NCBI GenBank assembly: GCA_004802725.1 | Contig: SGPM01000258.1 | Location: forward strand, 1 to 39,782 | Length of the DNA stretch: 39,782 bases | Reading direction: 5' to 3' | DNA from: Antrodiella citrinella | Taxonomy: Eukaryota > Basidiomycota > Agaricomycetes > Polyporales > Steccherinaceae | Shown here: piece by piece, positions 32,753 to 39,782 of the stretch | How the letters are laid out: the number at the start of each line of letters is the position of its first letter | How positions within the stretch are numbered: position 1 is the stretch's first letter | Made by a program: the position numbers and the translations under genes | Notes under the pieces: generated by a model | What the model saw: only the letters and a program-made list of their open reading frames with translations | Databases searched by the model: none | Told to the model about the DNA's origin: nothing

Positions 32753-33682
32753 CTACATGTCGAGCAATTCTACACACCGGTACAAATTCAAAGGTGGAGC
32801 GACGGGTGAAGATTTGGCACTCAACTCCTTCGCGATCTGCCTCAACTGTGTATTCCTGAACAGCTCCTGATCAGGATACCTTCCATGGGCAATAGCCAAC
32901 GTCGCTGCTGTCAACTCTGGGATAGGCATGTAGAGCGATGGTATCGCGAAACTGAAGACAGTGCACAGGACAAAATCCAGGATGTTCCTCCCTATCCCGA
33001 CGCGCTGGTGCTTCTTATCTTCCGGGTATTCCGTCGAAGGGTGAAAGAAAGCAGGCCGAAGGTTATGGACCTTCATCCCGGAATTCTTGGCGCAAAATGC
33101 GCCCAAGTCTTTCTCGGTACGACCCTACTCAACACCGTCCTCAGTATCCTAACTCAACGACTCGGACACTAGAGTGCACCCACCTTGACATCAGCGAACA
33201 TGCGACCACTCCGCTCCGTCGGGTCCGCCATCTCGCTGCTGAAGAAGACAAAGCGGAACGGCGCGTCCGCCGGCCTGTCCTTACTCAGCCTGAGACCTGC
33301 TTCCCGCATAGCTGCCAGCATTGCCAGAGGGTAATCGTGCGTCGCCATCGTGTAGTCCTCCTCGTTCATGCCGACCGATGTAGGCCCGAGTGCCCAGATG
33401 CACGCATCATGTTGGACCAGACGTGATGAGACGTCGGGAGGGTAGGATGTGAAGTCGTCGTGCACGATCGTGTTGGTCTTCTCCGCAGCATTTGGGGGGA
33501 GAACAGCCCATGAGGGCATCTCTCGACGCATGAGGAGGGTAATGCTGGTAATTGACGGATCTACAAGGGCTGCGCGGTATACATTCAATCCCGCTGTACG
33601 TGGTGTCAGTCAGTCGTAAAAGAAGGATAGACTTATAGTGAGAGGTACCTGCGCCCGTAGCCCCGGTTAGCAAGAGTCGCAT
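32753..33682 (-). CDS. NAD(P)-binding Rossmann-fold protein (NmrA/atypical SDR-like), copy 2
   Basis: Three exons (33682-33649, 33593-33184, 33124-32753) give 271 residues. It is clearly paralogous to 6340-7214: MRLLLTGATGAAG, LLMRREMPSWAVLPPNAAEK, DACIWALGPTSVGMNEEDY, FRFVFFSSEMAD and RPAFFHPSTEYPED all have counterparts there. The first exon is the same length and both introns sit at the same places and phases. This copy has a C-terminal extension (SPVAPPLNLYRCVELLDM) and has replaced LRPGGF-type residues with LRPAFF on the substrate side, so substrate or partner use may differ. No lesion was found. Confidence 0.8.
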
Positions 33683-34285
33683 GTTCGCTCACAATCAAAC
33701 CTGAAAGAATTTGGAGAGAAATTGTGATTCCTCTTGGACGCGTAGGCTAACTGCAAGAGTGCTGCTGTTAATGGTAGGGATTGGTCAGTGGGTCGACAAG
33801 AATATATAATGACCAGGCTCCGAGTCATTGGTGAGAAAGAACACATGTGGTGCCATTTTGTACAACAATGTCTTCCATGCGTCCACACTGACATAAGTCT
33901 CAAATAATGAGTCTCTGAGTAACGGAGAAGTTTTAGCGAATGGAATTATATGAATGGTACCACCCTCCTTCAGTTCTGCTCGCGAACGCACTGGCCGCTA
34001 CTCGTTATGTCAAGTCCGACTGAACGAAGACTTCGAGATGTCGGCGGCATTACCATGAGATGCTATGGTAGGTCACATCACTTTCCTGACAAACCTCCGC
34101 GGGTATTTTGGTCTACAGTAAGTACAACTTGAGTTAGCACTGGCACAGTGGCAAAAGACTCGGACTACCGTGACTTAGTACTGGTGGACACATACCGTCA
34201 CACTTGCAATGACTGGGATACAACAAAAGAGTCGGTACAGTGATTATTCTTGTTATGTTTCCGATATTGATGACCGTTGTAAACA
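33683..34285. other. Intergenic stretch before the assembly gap
   Basis: No gene is recognised. A 68-codon minus-strand frame (33785-33991) is present without a known domain. The sequence ends in unresolved bases. Confidence 0.4.
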
Positions 34286-34327
34286 NNCNANNTANNGNNA
34301 CGNACNTCNNGCTNCNNANACTNNCNN
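34286..34327. other. Run of unresolved bases (possible mis-join)
   Basis: About half of the positions are N, interleaved with called bases, which looks like the poor end of one or more reads. It separates host genes from the retroelement, whose 3' end should lie just to its right. The join across it should not be trusted. Confidence 0.9.
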
Positions 34328-34594
34328 TCTATGTGCGTGGCTGGCGTCGAGAGCGTCAGGATAAAAGCGAATCATGGCACGAGTGACGTAGATAGTAAAC
34401 GAATGTATTTGGATGTACAACGAACGAGTCGGTGGGCGATAGCCCCGCGTGAGCGGGCGGCATCAGCACCGAGCTCGCAACCTAAAACACAAGGGAACAG
34501 ACCCGAGCGATACCCACAACTAAGGAGTTCGTACGACGCATCAGAGACGTCTGGATTCCCAAGTTTTAGGAGTGCGAAATCGTACCTTGTCTCG

Positions 34595-35857
34595 CTATCT
34601 TCGTACGGGAGGCATGGCCACTCTTAGGAAATCTCCGAAGGCTGCGTTGTCTTGGAGATAAGGTGCAAGGACCTTTGCGTGTTCTCTGAGGTAGATCTGG
34701 AAAGCATCGCTAGCCCAGCGTCCCATCGTCTTGACGACTTCAAATGGGACACCCCGGAGTAGGTATTCAAGTGTTCCTCCGATACGGAAAGAATGACCAG
34801 CGAAAGATTTCGCGTCTGGGTTCACCAAGGTGGCGGAGCTCTTCAGGCAAGACAACATGATGGACCTTGATAACGGGACACGTTTGCCTTTGAAAGTGTG
34901 GGTAAATAAGTGTTCTGCATCTGTGGGTTTGTTGATGTCCAGGTGACAACGGAGGGCTTCTACCGGATCCGATAGGTCAGCCTGGCGAGCAAATTGGATT
35001 GCTTCACCAGTGCGAGAAGACTTCGTCACGGGAATGAAAATGACCGTGACCTCTCGCCCTTCGCGATCTGCTTGAGAAGAGACATTCACCCGTCGGGCAT
35101 ACCGTTCGGGGCTTGTTCTGAATGCATCTAAGGTCGGCACGGTAAGCTCTCCCATGCGCGCGACCCCATAGAATAAGCAAGTGGCACACGCCCACACTGC
35201 TACGTCTCGACTCCGAGACAAGTCGAAAGCATCTCGGATTTTCAGCAGATTTGCCACTGTTACTGGGAGGCGTGGGGCGCGCTTCGACGAGGGAGGGGTA
35301 AGGGCCTGACTGCCTTTCAGGACGGCGTCCATTGTTAGCTCGTTAAGGTCCCAAGGCAGTCTGTGAAGGATGTGCCAGGCGCGAACACCACTGAAGTAGT
35401 TACGGACGGTGGAACCGGCATGTAATCCCGCCAGCGTTGCAACGAAAGATGCCATCAGGTCAGATGTTGCCGGTGCGCGTTTGTCTTCTGGAATGTTGTA
35501 CTTGTCGCAGAATATGTGGAATGCTAGTAAACCGGCGCCATATGTCCCCAACGTGCTATCCGCCCATGCATGAGACATGACGGATGAAATCCGAAGCTGC
35601 AGCTCGTTGAAGGGGACCGGTGAGTTAGATGGTTTCCACTGAATCAGACGTTGGGCGGCTGGGCACTGGGGTCTGAGGATCGACACAACTAGGGTGGTGG
35701 GATGGGGACGGGCTTGTACTGTATTTGCTCTCGATGTGGGGTGTGCGTTTGAGGCGAGCTGTGCGCTTGGAATTGGTGATAGGTCAATGCGCGTTTCGCT
35801 TGCGATGACGTGCTTGGGGGTGGAACGTAGAAATCCGGACAAATTAGAGCTCTGCAT
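34595..35857 (-). CDS. Tyrosine recombinase of the retroelement
   Basis: 420 residues from the ATG at 35857. It joins a linear or circular cDNA to the genome, replacing an integrase. Catalytic residues are visible: Arg in GVARMGELTV (about 234), a likely Lys in VTKSSRTGE (about 279), the HxxR box GHSFRIGG (about 355-358), Trp in MGRWASDAF (about 381) and the nucleophile Tyr in FQIYLREH (about 389). The N-terminal SAM-like core-binding part (STLGTYGAGLLAFHIFCDKY) is also present. The ATG overlaps the stop of the RT frame by 14 bases, which suggests coupled translation. The frame stays open upstream to 36313, but that part lies over the RNase H frame and is not considered coding. Confidence 0.88.
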   Translation of the reverse strand: MQSSNLSGFLRSTPKHVIASETRIDLSPIPSAQLASNAHPTSRANTVQARPHPTTLVVSILRPQCPAAQRLIQWKPSNSPVPFNELQLRISSVMSHAWADSTLGTYGAGLLAFHIFCDKYNIPEDKRAPATSDLMASFVATLAGLHAGSTVRNYFSGVRAWHILHRLPWDLNELTMDAVLKGSQALTPPSSKRAPRLPVTVANLLKIRDAFDLSRSRDVAVWACATCLFYGVARMGELTVPTLDAFRTSPERYARRVNVSSQADREGREVTVIFIPVTKSSRTGEAIQFARQADLSDPVEALRCHLDINKPTDAEHLFTHTFKGKRVPLSRSIMLSCLKSSATLVNPDAKSFAGHSFRIGGTLEYLLRGVPFEVVKTMGRWASDAFQIYLREHAKVLAPYLQDNAAFGDFLRVAMPPVRR

Positions 35858-37919
35858 AGTCGAGAACGACACCCCTGAGCTCTCTTGGGATCTTGATACA
35901 TGGGAGAAGCTTGGATACGCAAGGAAAGACACCTCTGGATGGACCGTCTGCGGGGTTGAATTCACTGGGAACATATTTGGGGTGGACCGTGGAATGTGCC
36001 CGGTCAAGAATTCGGTGGATGCGCCGAAACACGGTGTTGACTTCTGTGTTGTGACTCCGCTTGTTACCCCATCCTTGAACGACGACCTGATTGTCCCCGT
36101 GCAAGAGAAGGTGCTGGTTAGGTGGTGCATTTTCCAAAAGAGCAATAATGAGTAGCTCAAAACCGACCGCTTCTGCCCATGCAATGTCACGTTTCTCGAT
36201 TCCTGTGGATTCCCAGTTCTCNCTGAGCTTCCATGCCCTCCACCTGTCGCCGATGCAAATTCCGATGCCGACTGATGTGCTTGCATCCCAGAAGGCAATG
36301 GGATCCACGACATCGAATGGGTTGAACAATTGGAAAGGTGGGATAGGANGGGATAGTGTGCGCTGCCACCACAAAAGGTCGGTGGCCAGGGACTTAGGAG
36401 GTCGACGTTTGCAAAAAGGCGAAGTTCCGAAGATTGCCAACATGCTCTCTAGGCCTGTTAAGTATGCCCTGCCTTCCGGGATGACGAGAGACGCATGGAT
36501 CAATTTTCCATGCAGCTTTTGCACCTCGTTCAGATCGTGTGTCGGATTCTGTAGCCAAGTGATGATCGTGTTTAGATACTTGATACGTTTCTCTTCTCTG
36601 ATGGTGACCGTTTTGGATGTAATATCCCATACAAAACCTGTAAAGATGACAGATTCCGACCAGTCTTGGTCTTTGGCCGGATCCCATGGTATCCCCAGTT
36701 GTTGTGAAATGAAGTCAATGTCGGCGGTGCAACAGGAAAAGTGGCCATCTCGAGGTGACCGGGGTGATTGAGAAGATAAATCTCCGACATCGAACTTCAT
36801 GTCATCGTCGAATTCCTCTATCCTCCCATCCGGGAGGGGAAGACCTCCATACCAAATCCGACCTCCTGAATGATGTCTTCCTCCACCAGCCAGAATGCGA
36901 TTGCGCCAGAGTTTACGCTGTTCATTGTATGCAGGAATTGCTTCTCTCGGTATCCGAAAGAAAACATGATCATCTACCCACTTGGAGATCGGGCCCAAGC
37001 CCTTGAAGCGCATGATCCCAATGCCTGCATCCGCTACATGCCCAAAAACTCCTGCATTGGCAGAACCACCGAAACAAGCTTGAAAATCGATGGCGAATTC
37101 ATCTTCGGTATTAGACAAACGCAAAACGGTACCGGGCCATTGGGAATGATGAAGTGGAATCGTACGATATGCTTCCGACACGTCTCGAACGGCGCCTTGC
37201 GAACCAGGGGGAAGGCCTAGAATGATGCGAGAGAAAGAATGAAAGGTTCCCCATAAACAAGGGTAATTATCAGAAGATATGTGTGAATTAATGGAGGAGT
37301 GACTAGGGCGTGGAATATGTGGGAAGGAGTAGTTCTGGACGAGACGAAAGACATTAGGCTTGTGAGGTTTCGGGACAAGAGAAAGGGGGGATGTTTGAAA
37401 GGGACCAATCAAAGATTCTACTTCTATACGAGAAAGAGGACCAAGGTACCGAGAACGTCCAAATTCATGACAAAGAATACGCTGAAATTCATGAAAATGT
37501 TCATAAAGCGAAGGACTATTAAAAGGGATATTGGTGTGGGTGATGCGAGGTATGCCAATGTCGAAACCGAATGAAAGAGAACGAGGAACAGTAGGAAAGA
37601 CGTTGATGAGACCTGACTGTGTGAGTAGCTGCTCCCAAGCTTCTGCTTTGAGCGGAGTGTGTGCTCTAAGCTTTCTCCGCGCGATCGCAGTTGTTAGCTC
37701 CATGGTCCGTCCGGCCGCAGCCTGAGCATTCATGGCGGTGAGAGCTGCTATTTGAGGAGCAACCTCTAGGGCGCTGCCACTCAATGCAGAGTTCGTTCCC
37801 ATCCTTGTCAACGAGAGTTCCGCTTCGGTCGCGACGCGCGTACGCTGGTGTCCCGTCATGAGTGGTGGGGGATTTGCACTGAGCAACGGCATGGTTGTGA
37901 CGGCCCAAGCAGACGGCAC
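35844..37919 (-). CDS. Reverse transcriptase-RNase H of the retroelement
   Basis: 691 codons. RT core: KPHKPNVFRLVQNYS, RDVSEAYRTIPL (first catalytic Asp, about 246), FGGSANAGVF and KWVDDHVFF (the YxDD box as WVDD, about 314-317). RNase H: FWDASTSVGIGI (Asp about 545), AWAEAVGFELL (Glu about 583), LLHGDNQVVV (Asp about 609) and EFNPADGPSR (last Asp about 658), all in the DIRS-type arrangement. Two N bases (36222 and 36350) leave single unknown residues. It overlaps the end of gag by about 250 bases in another frame, so it needs either frameshifting, internal initiation or a separate transcript. The start at 37919 is simply the first ATG of the frame. Confidence 0.88.
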   Translation of the reverse strand: MPSAWAVTTMPLLSANPPPLMTGHQRTRVATEAELSLTRMGTNSALSGSALEVAPQIAALTAMNAQAAAGRTMELTTAIARRKLRAHTPLKAEAWEQLLTQSGLINVFPTVPRSLSFGFDIGIPRITHTNIPFNSPSLYEHFHEFQRILCHEFGRSRYLGPLSRIEVESLIGPFQTSPLSLVPKPHKPNVFRLVQNYSFPHIPRPSHSSINSHISSDNYPCLWGTFHSFSRIILGLPPGSQGAVRDVSEAYRTIPLHHSQWPGTVLRLSNTEDEFAIDFQACFGGSANAGVFGHVADAGIGIMRFKGLGPISKWVDDHVFFRIPREAIPAYNEQRKLWRNRILAGGGRHHSGGRIWYGGLPLPDGRIEEFDDDMKFDVGDLSSQSPRSPRDGHFSCCTADIDFISQQLGIPWDPAKDQDWSESVIFTGFVWDITSKTVTIREEKRIKYLNTIITWLQNPTHDLNEVQKLHGKLIHASLVIPEGRAYLTGLESMLAIFGTSPFCKRRPPKSLATDLLWWQRTLSXPIPPFQLFNPFDVVDPIAFWDASTSVGIGICIGDRWRAWKLXENWESTGIEKRDIAWAEAVGFELLIIALLENAPPNQHLLLHGDNQVVVQGWGNKRSHNTEVNTVFRRIHRILDRAHSTVHPKYVPSEFNPADGPSRGVFPCVSKLLPCIKIPRELRGVVLDYAEL

Positions 37920-39328
37920 AGACTCCTCTACGGGCGGGTACTCTCTCCGAAGAGGATTGAAAAGGTTGCTGGCGAGAGTGGTCTCGCTGGTCGTCTCGCT
38001 GTCTGTCGTACTTGGGACGTCCTGTGCCTTTGGATGAACTTGCTACCGGTGACGCGGACCGTTGACGAGATCGACGAGGGGAGCGTGATCTTTGAAGCGA
38101 GTCTTGTGACTGGAAATTCGAAGTGCGAGCTGCACTCTCGCGATGATTACGTCGCGAAGGGAATACGGTGGTAGTGCGCTCGCCTCCTTTCGAAGACAAG
38201 AGATTGGCCTGCAGGGATCACGTCCGAAGCGTGCACATTCCAGCAATTTGGCAAGCATACACGGGTATGTCCGTCCGTCCGTCCGTCCGTACGTCCGTCC
38301 GAATCGAGAAGAGAGGAGCAGCGAAAAATTAAAATAGTATAAAAAATAACCAGCATGTGGGAGGACGAGTGAAAGATGGCGGAAAAACAAAAGGAACAAA
38401 GGCAAGTTGAGAAGAGAGAGTATTGATTAGCATTCTGAAACTTGAACAGCACAAAACGAAGACATACCACTTTGTGCGCTTCCAATGCATATTTGTTTCG
38501 CACCTTGTCGACGCAGGCTTGCAAGTAAGACTGTTTGATGATAGAGATGTCGAAAGGGACTACTTTCTGTTCGAGCTTCTCGAACCACTCGCGACGGACG
38601 GCAGCCTGGTACAACACCAGAGCCTCCTGCCCCAGGGACTTCTCGTTGAGTATAGGGTGATTCTCCAATTTGTGGAAGAACATCTGAAACATCTGAATGA
38701 CATCCTTTGGCCAGCCAGCAGATGCTAACTCGTCGATGAAACGTCTGCGGGCTTGCGTGACCTGCAACCATGATAAGGCTTCGTCCGATTTGGCTTTCTT
38801 GGATGCTTCTGTCTCGTTGGTGGGTTTGAGCTGCAAGACCTCTCCTACCTTCATGAACGAAAGACCCTCTGAGTTGGACGTGTCGGCGGAGGCGTTCTCC
38901 AAGGTGGATTCAATGCCTTCGTCGCAAAGATACCAGAAAGGCGGATACTTGCGTTGCTTGATCCTGTTGCGAATGAAAACGCCAGGTCTGTCGTTGATCC
39001 ACTCGAGCTCCTGTCCTTCCATAAAGGTTATCGTGGCCGGTTCGTCTTGCTTGGATGAAGTCCCTACGACCGGGGATGGCTCTCGTGGAGGTTCAGGAGG
39101 AGCTTGGCCTGCAAGCCGATCTGCTTCCACTTGTGCGTCCCAATCTGCCCGGTTCCTCAAGTTTGCTGCCTCCCAGTTAGCGACGAGGAGAGCTACTGGA
39201 TCTGCATCTGGATGCGCTGCCCGATACACGTCCAGCATCTCGTTAAACTCGGGTGCAGCGAAATCCGGGCAGGCTTGGTTGTATGGGTTGACCGTCATGC
39301 GAGCTGGTGGGGGGGCTGCTGGCTCCAT
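37666..39328 (-). CDS. Gag-like protein of the retroelement with zinc knuckle and predicted intron
   Basis: Two exons (39328-38468 and 38208-37666) join in phase to 467 residues. The first holds a helical capsid-like domain after a Pro/Ala N-terminus. The second is a basic Arg/Ser-rich part (RSRSPRRSRQRSASP) with two Cys/His clusters, CAVCLGRHNHAVAQC and the CX2CX4HX4C zinc knuckle CSGCGRTDHGANNC, as in nucleocapsids. The 259-base intron (38467-38209) has a GTATGT donor and TGCAG acceptor. Without splicing the frame ends after 393 codons and lacks the zinc knuckle. An intron inside an RNA-copied element is unusual but known in DIRS-like elements. Confidence 0.75.
38266..38301 (+). repeat. CCGT/ACGG tetranucleotide microsatellite
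   Basis: About eight copies of CCGT, interrupted once by ACGT, lying inside the predicted gag intron. In the unspliced frame it would encode a Gly-Arg-Thr-Asp repeat, which is unlike the rest of the protein and supports the intron. Confidence 0.85.
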
Positions 39329-39565
39329 GATGTGAATCTACGATAATGAAGGATGAATGATTAAATGAAATATGTCGCGGAATAAAAAAGGTGTCGAAAA
39401 CGAGACGTAGCTAGAGCTGCCCGCTACTAGCAACGACGAGGAAAAGAGAGAGAGACGCGCCACACTGACGCCCGCTGGCCGAACATAGACTCTACTCTAT
39501 GTAGCGCTCGTACCTCGCGCTGCTTAGACTCTCAAACTTCCTGCCACTGCCAGAGTTCCGCCATC
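39329..39565 (-). other. 5' leader of the retroelement
   Basis: About 237 bases upstream of the gag ATG, ending where similarity to 30378-30594 starts. It should contain the promoter and recombination end. No inverted terminal repeat matching the 3' side (34328-34594) could be found by eye. Confidence 0.5.
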
Positions 39566-39782
39566 GGCATCGGGCTTTGCCGTGATTATGCTGACGCTAC
39601 ACAGATTACGGCATGACCTTACCATGATCGACAACTTTTCTTTCTGTATCCCATCACAGGAATCTTACAATCTCAATCTGGTGTATCGTCTTGGGCATTC
39701 ACTATGATACAGCACTACATACTTGAACTGGCTAGTAGCTTCAGTGCTACGTCGGTGCCGGACTCGCTGATGGTCAGCGCAG
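39566..39782 (-). repeat. Right arm of 217-base inverted repeat, flank of the retroelement
   Basis: Reverse complement of 30378-30594 with one mismatch (A at 39749). It runs to the last base of the window, so the true repeat may be longer. Its inner edge abuts the retroelement leader. Confidence 0.95.

Larger units (their letters stand above)
34328..39565 (-). mobile_element. DIRS/Ngaro-type (tyrosine-recombinase) retroelement
   Basis: On the minus strand the order is gag (39328-37666), RT-RNase H (37919-35844), then tyrosine recombinase (35857-34595). This order and enzyme set define the YR retrotransposons; LTR-type integrase and protease are absent. The 5' end is placed at 39565, where similarity to the host segment 30378-30594 begins on the other side. 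The 3' end is hidden by the unresolved bases at 34286-34327. I found no inverted or split direct repeats between the two ends, so DIRS and Ngaro cannot be separated. Frames are open except for single N positions, so the copy is young. Confidence 0.85.

Noticed and set aside
35858..36313. Upstream extension of the recombinase frame
   Set aside because: It overlaps the well-conserved RNase H frame, contains unknown bases and has no recombinase-like features before the ATG at 35857.
38147..38467. Read-through end of gag with a Gly-Arg-Thr-Asp repeat
   Set aside because: Microsatellite-encoded and hydrophobic junk; a phase-0 intron removes it and links to the zinc-knuckle exon.
30378..39782. Terminal inverted repeats of a large cargo-carrying transposon
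   Set aside because: The interior contains ordinary host genes and a retroelement with its own recombinase; the sharp match edge at the element leader fits a flank/insertion-site explanation better. Not fully excluded.

Overview
This window is nuclear DNA from a basidiomycete fungus, most likely a wood- or litter-inhabiting agaricomycete. The evidence is its dense genes on both strands, the many 45-65 nt GT-AG introns, about 50% GC, and its protein families: polyporopepsin-like aspartic protease, paired S10 carboxypeptidases, a DUF6535-type membrane protein, and a gag/RT/tyrosine-recombinase retroelement. Scattered Ns suggest a draft assembly. The species cannot be named from the sequence.

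Layout. 842-1885 (+) is a dead MAPKKK-type kinase. 2034-3657 (-) is a secreted pepsin-like aspartic peptidase with one reading-frame problem at an exon junction. 4124-4788 (+) is a small membrane-anchored coiled-coil protein. Around 5100-5560 (-) is a frameshifted DUF6535-like remnant. 6340-7214 (-) is a Rossmann-fold (NmrA/atypical SDR-like) protein. 7935-9833 (-) is an aldehyde dehydrogenase. After a gene-poor stretch come two tandem S10 serine carboxypeptidases, 11482-13491 (intact) and 14060-16066 (a pseudogene with a frameshift and a lost splice acceptor). They converge on a long M24 Xaa-Pro aminopeptidase (16241-19414, -), which shares a short divergent promoter with a NIPA-type Mg2+ transporter (19684-21338, +). 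21784-24666 (-) is a secreted S41 peptidase and 26060-28136 (+) an amidase-signature enzyme. A purine-rich repeat tract separates it from a single-pass membrane protein with a long acidic tail (28893-30184, -). 30763-32477 (+) encodes five C2H2-like zinc fingers plus a C-terminal RING. 32753-33682 (-) is a second copy of the 6340-7214 gene with identical intron positions.

The right end (about 34328-39565, -) is a DIRS/Ngaro-type retroelement: gag with zinc knuckle and a predicted 259-nt intron, RT-RNase H, and tyrosine recombinase. It is joined to the rest through a run of unresolved bases (34286-34327). The last 217 bases of the window are the reverse complement of 30378-30594 with one mismatch. 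The simplest reading is that the window holds both an empty site (30594/30595) and the filled site of one retroelement insertion, brought together by a haplotype or assembly join. A genuine large inverted repeat is the alternative.

Functionally, the middle of the window is rich in protein- and amide-degrading enzymes: A1 and S10 endo- and exopeptidases and S41, with predicted signal peptides, plus cytosolic or mitochondrial M24 and an amidase. This would suit extracellular protein digestion followed by intracellular peptide turnover. Shared regulation is not shown by the sequence.
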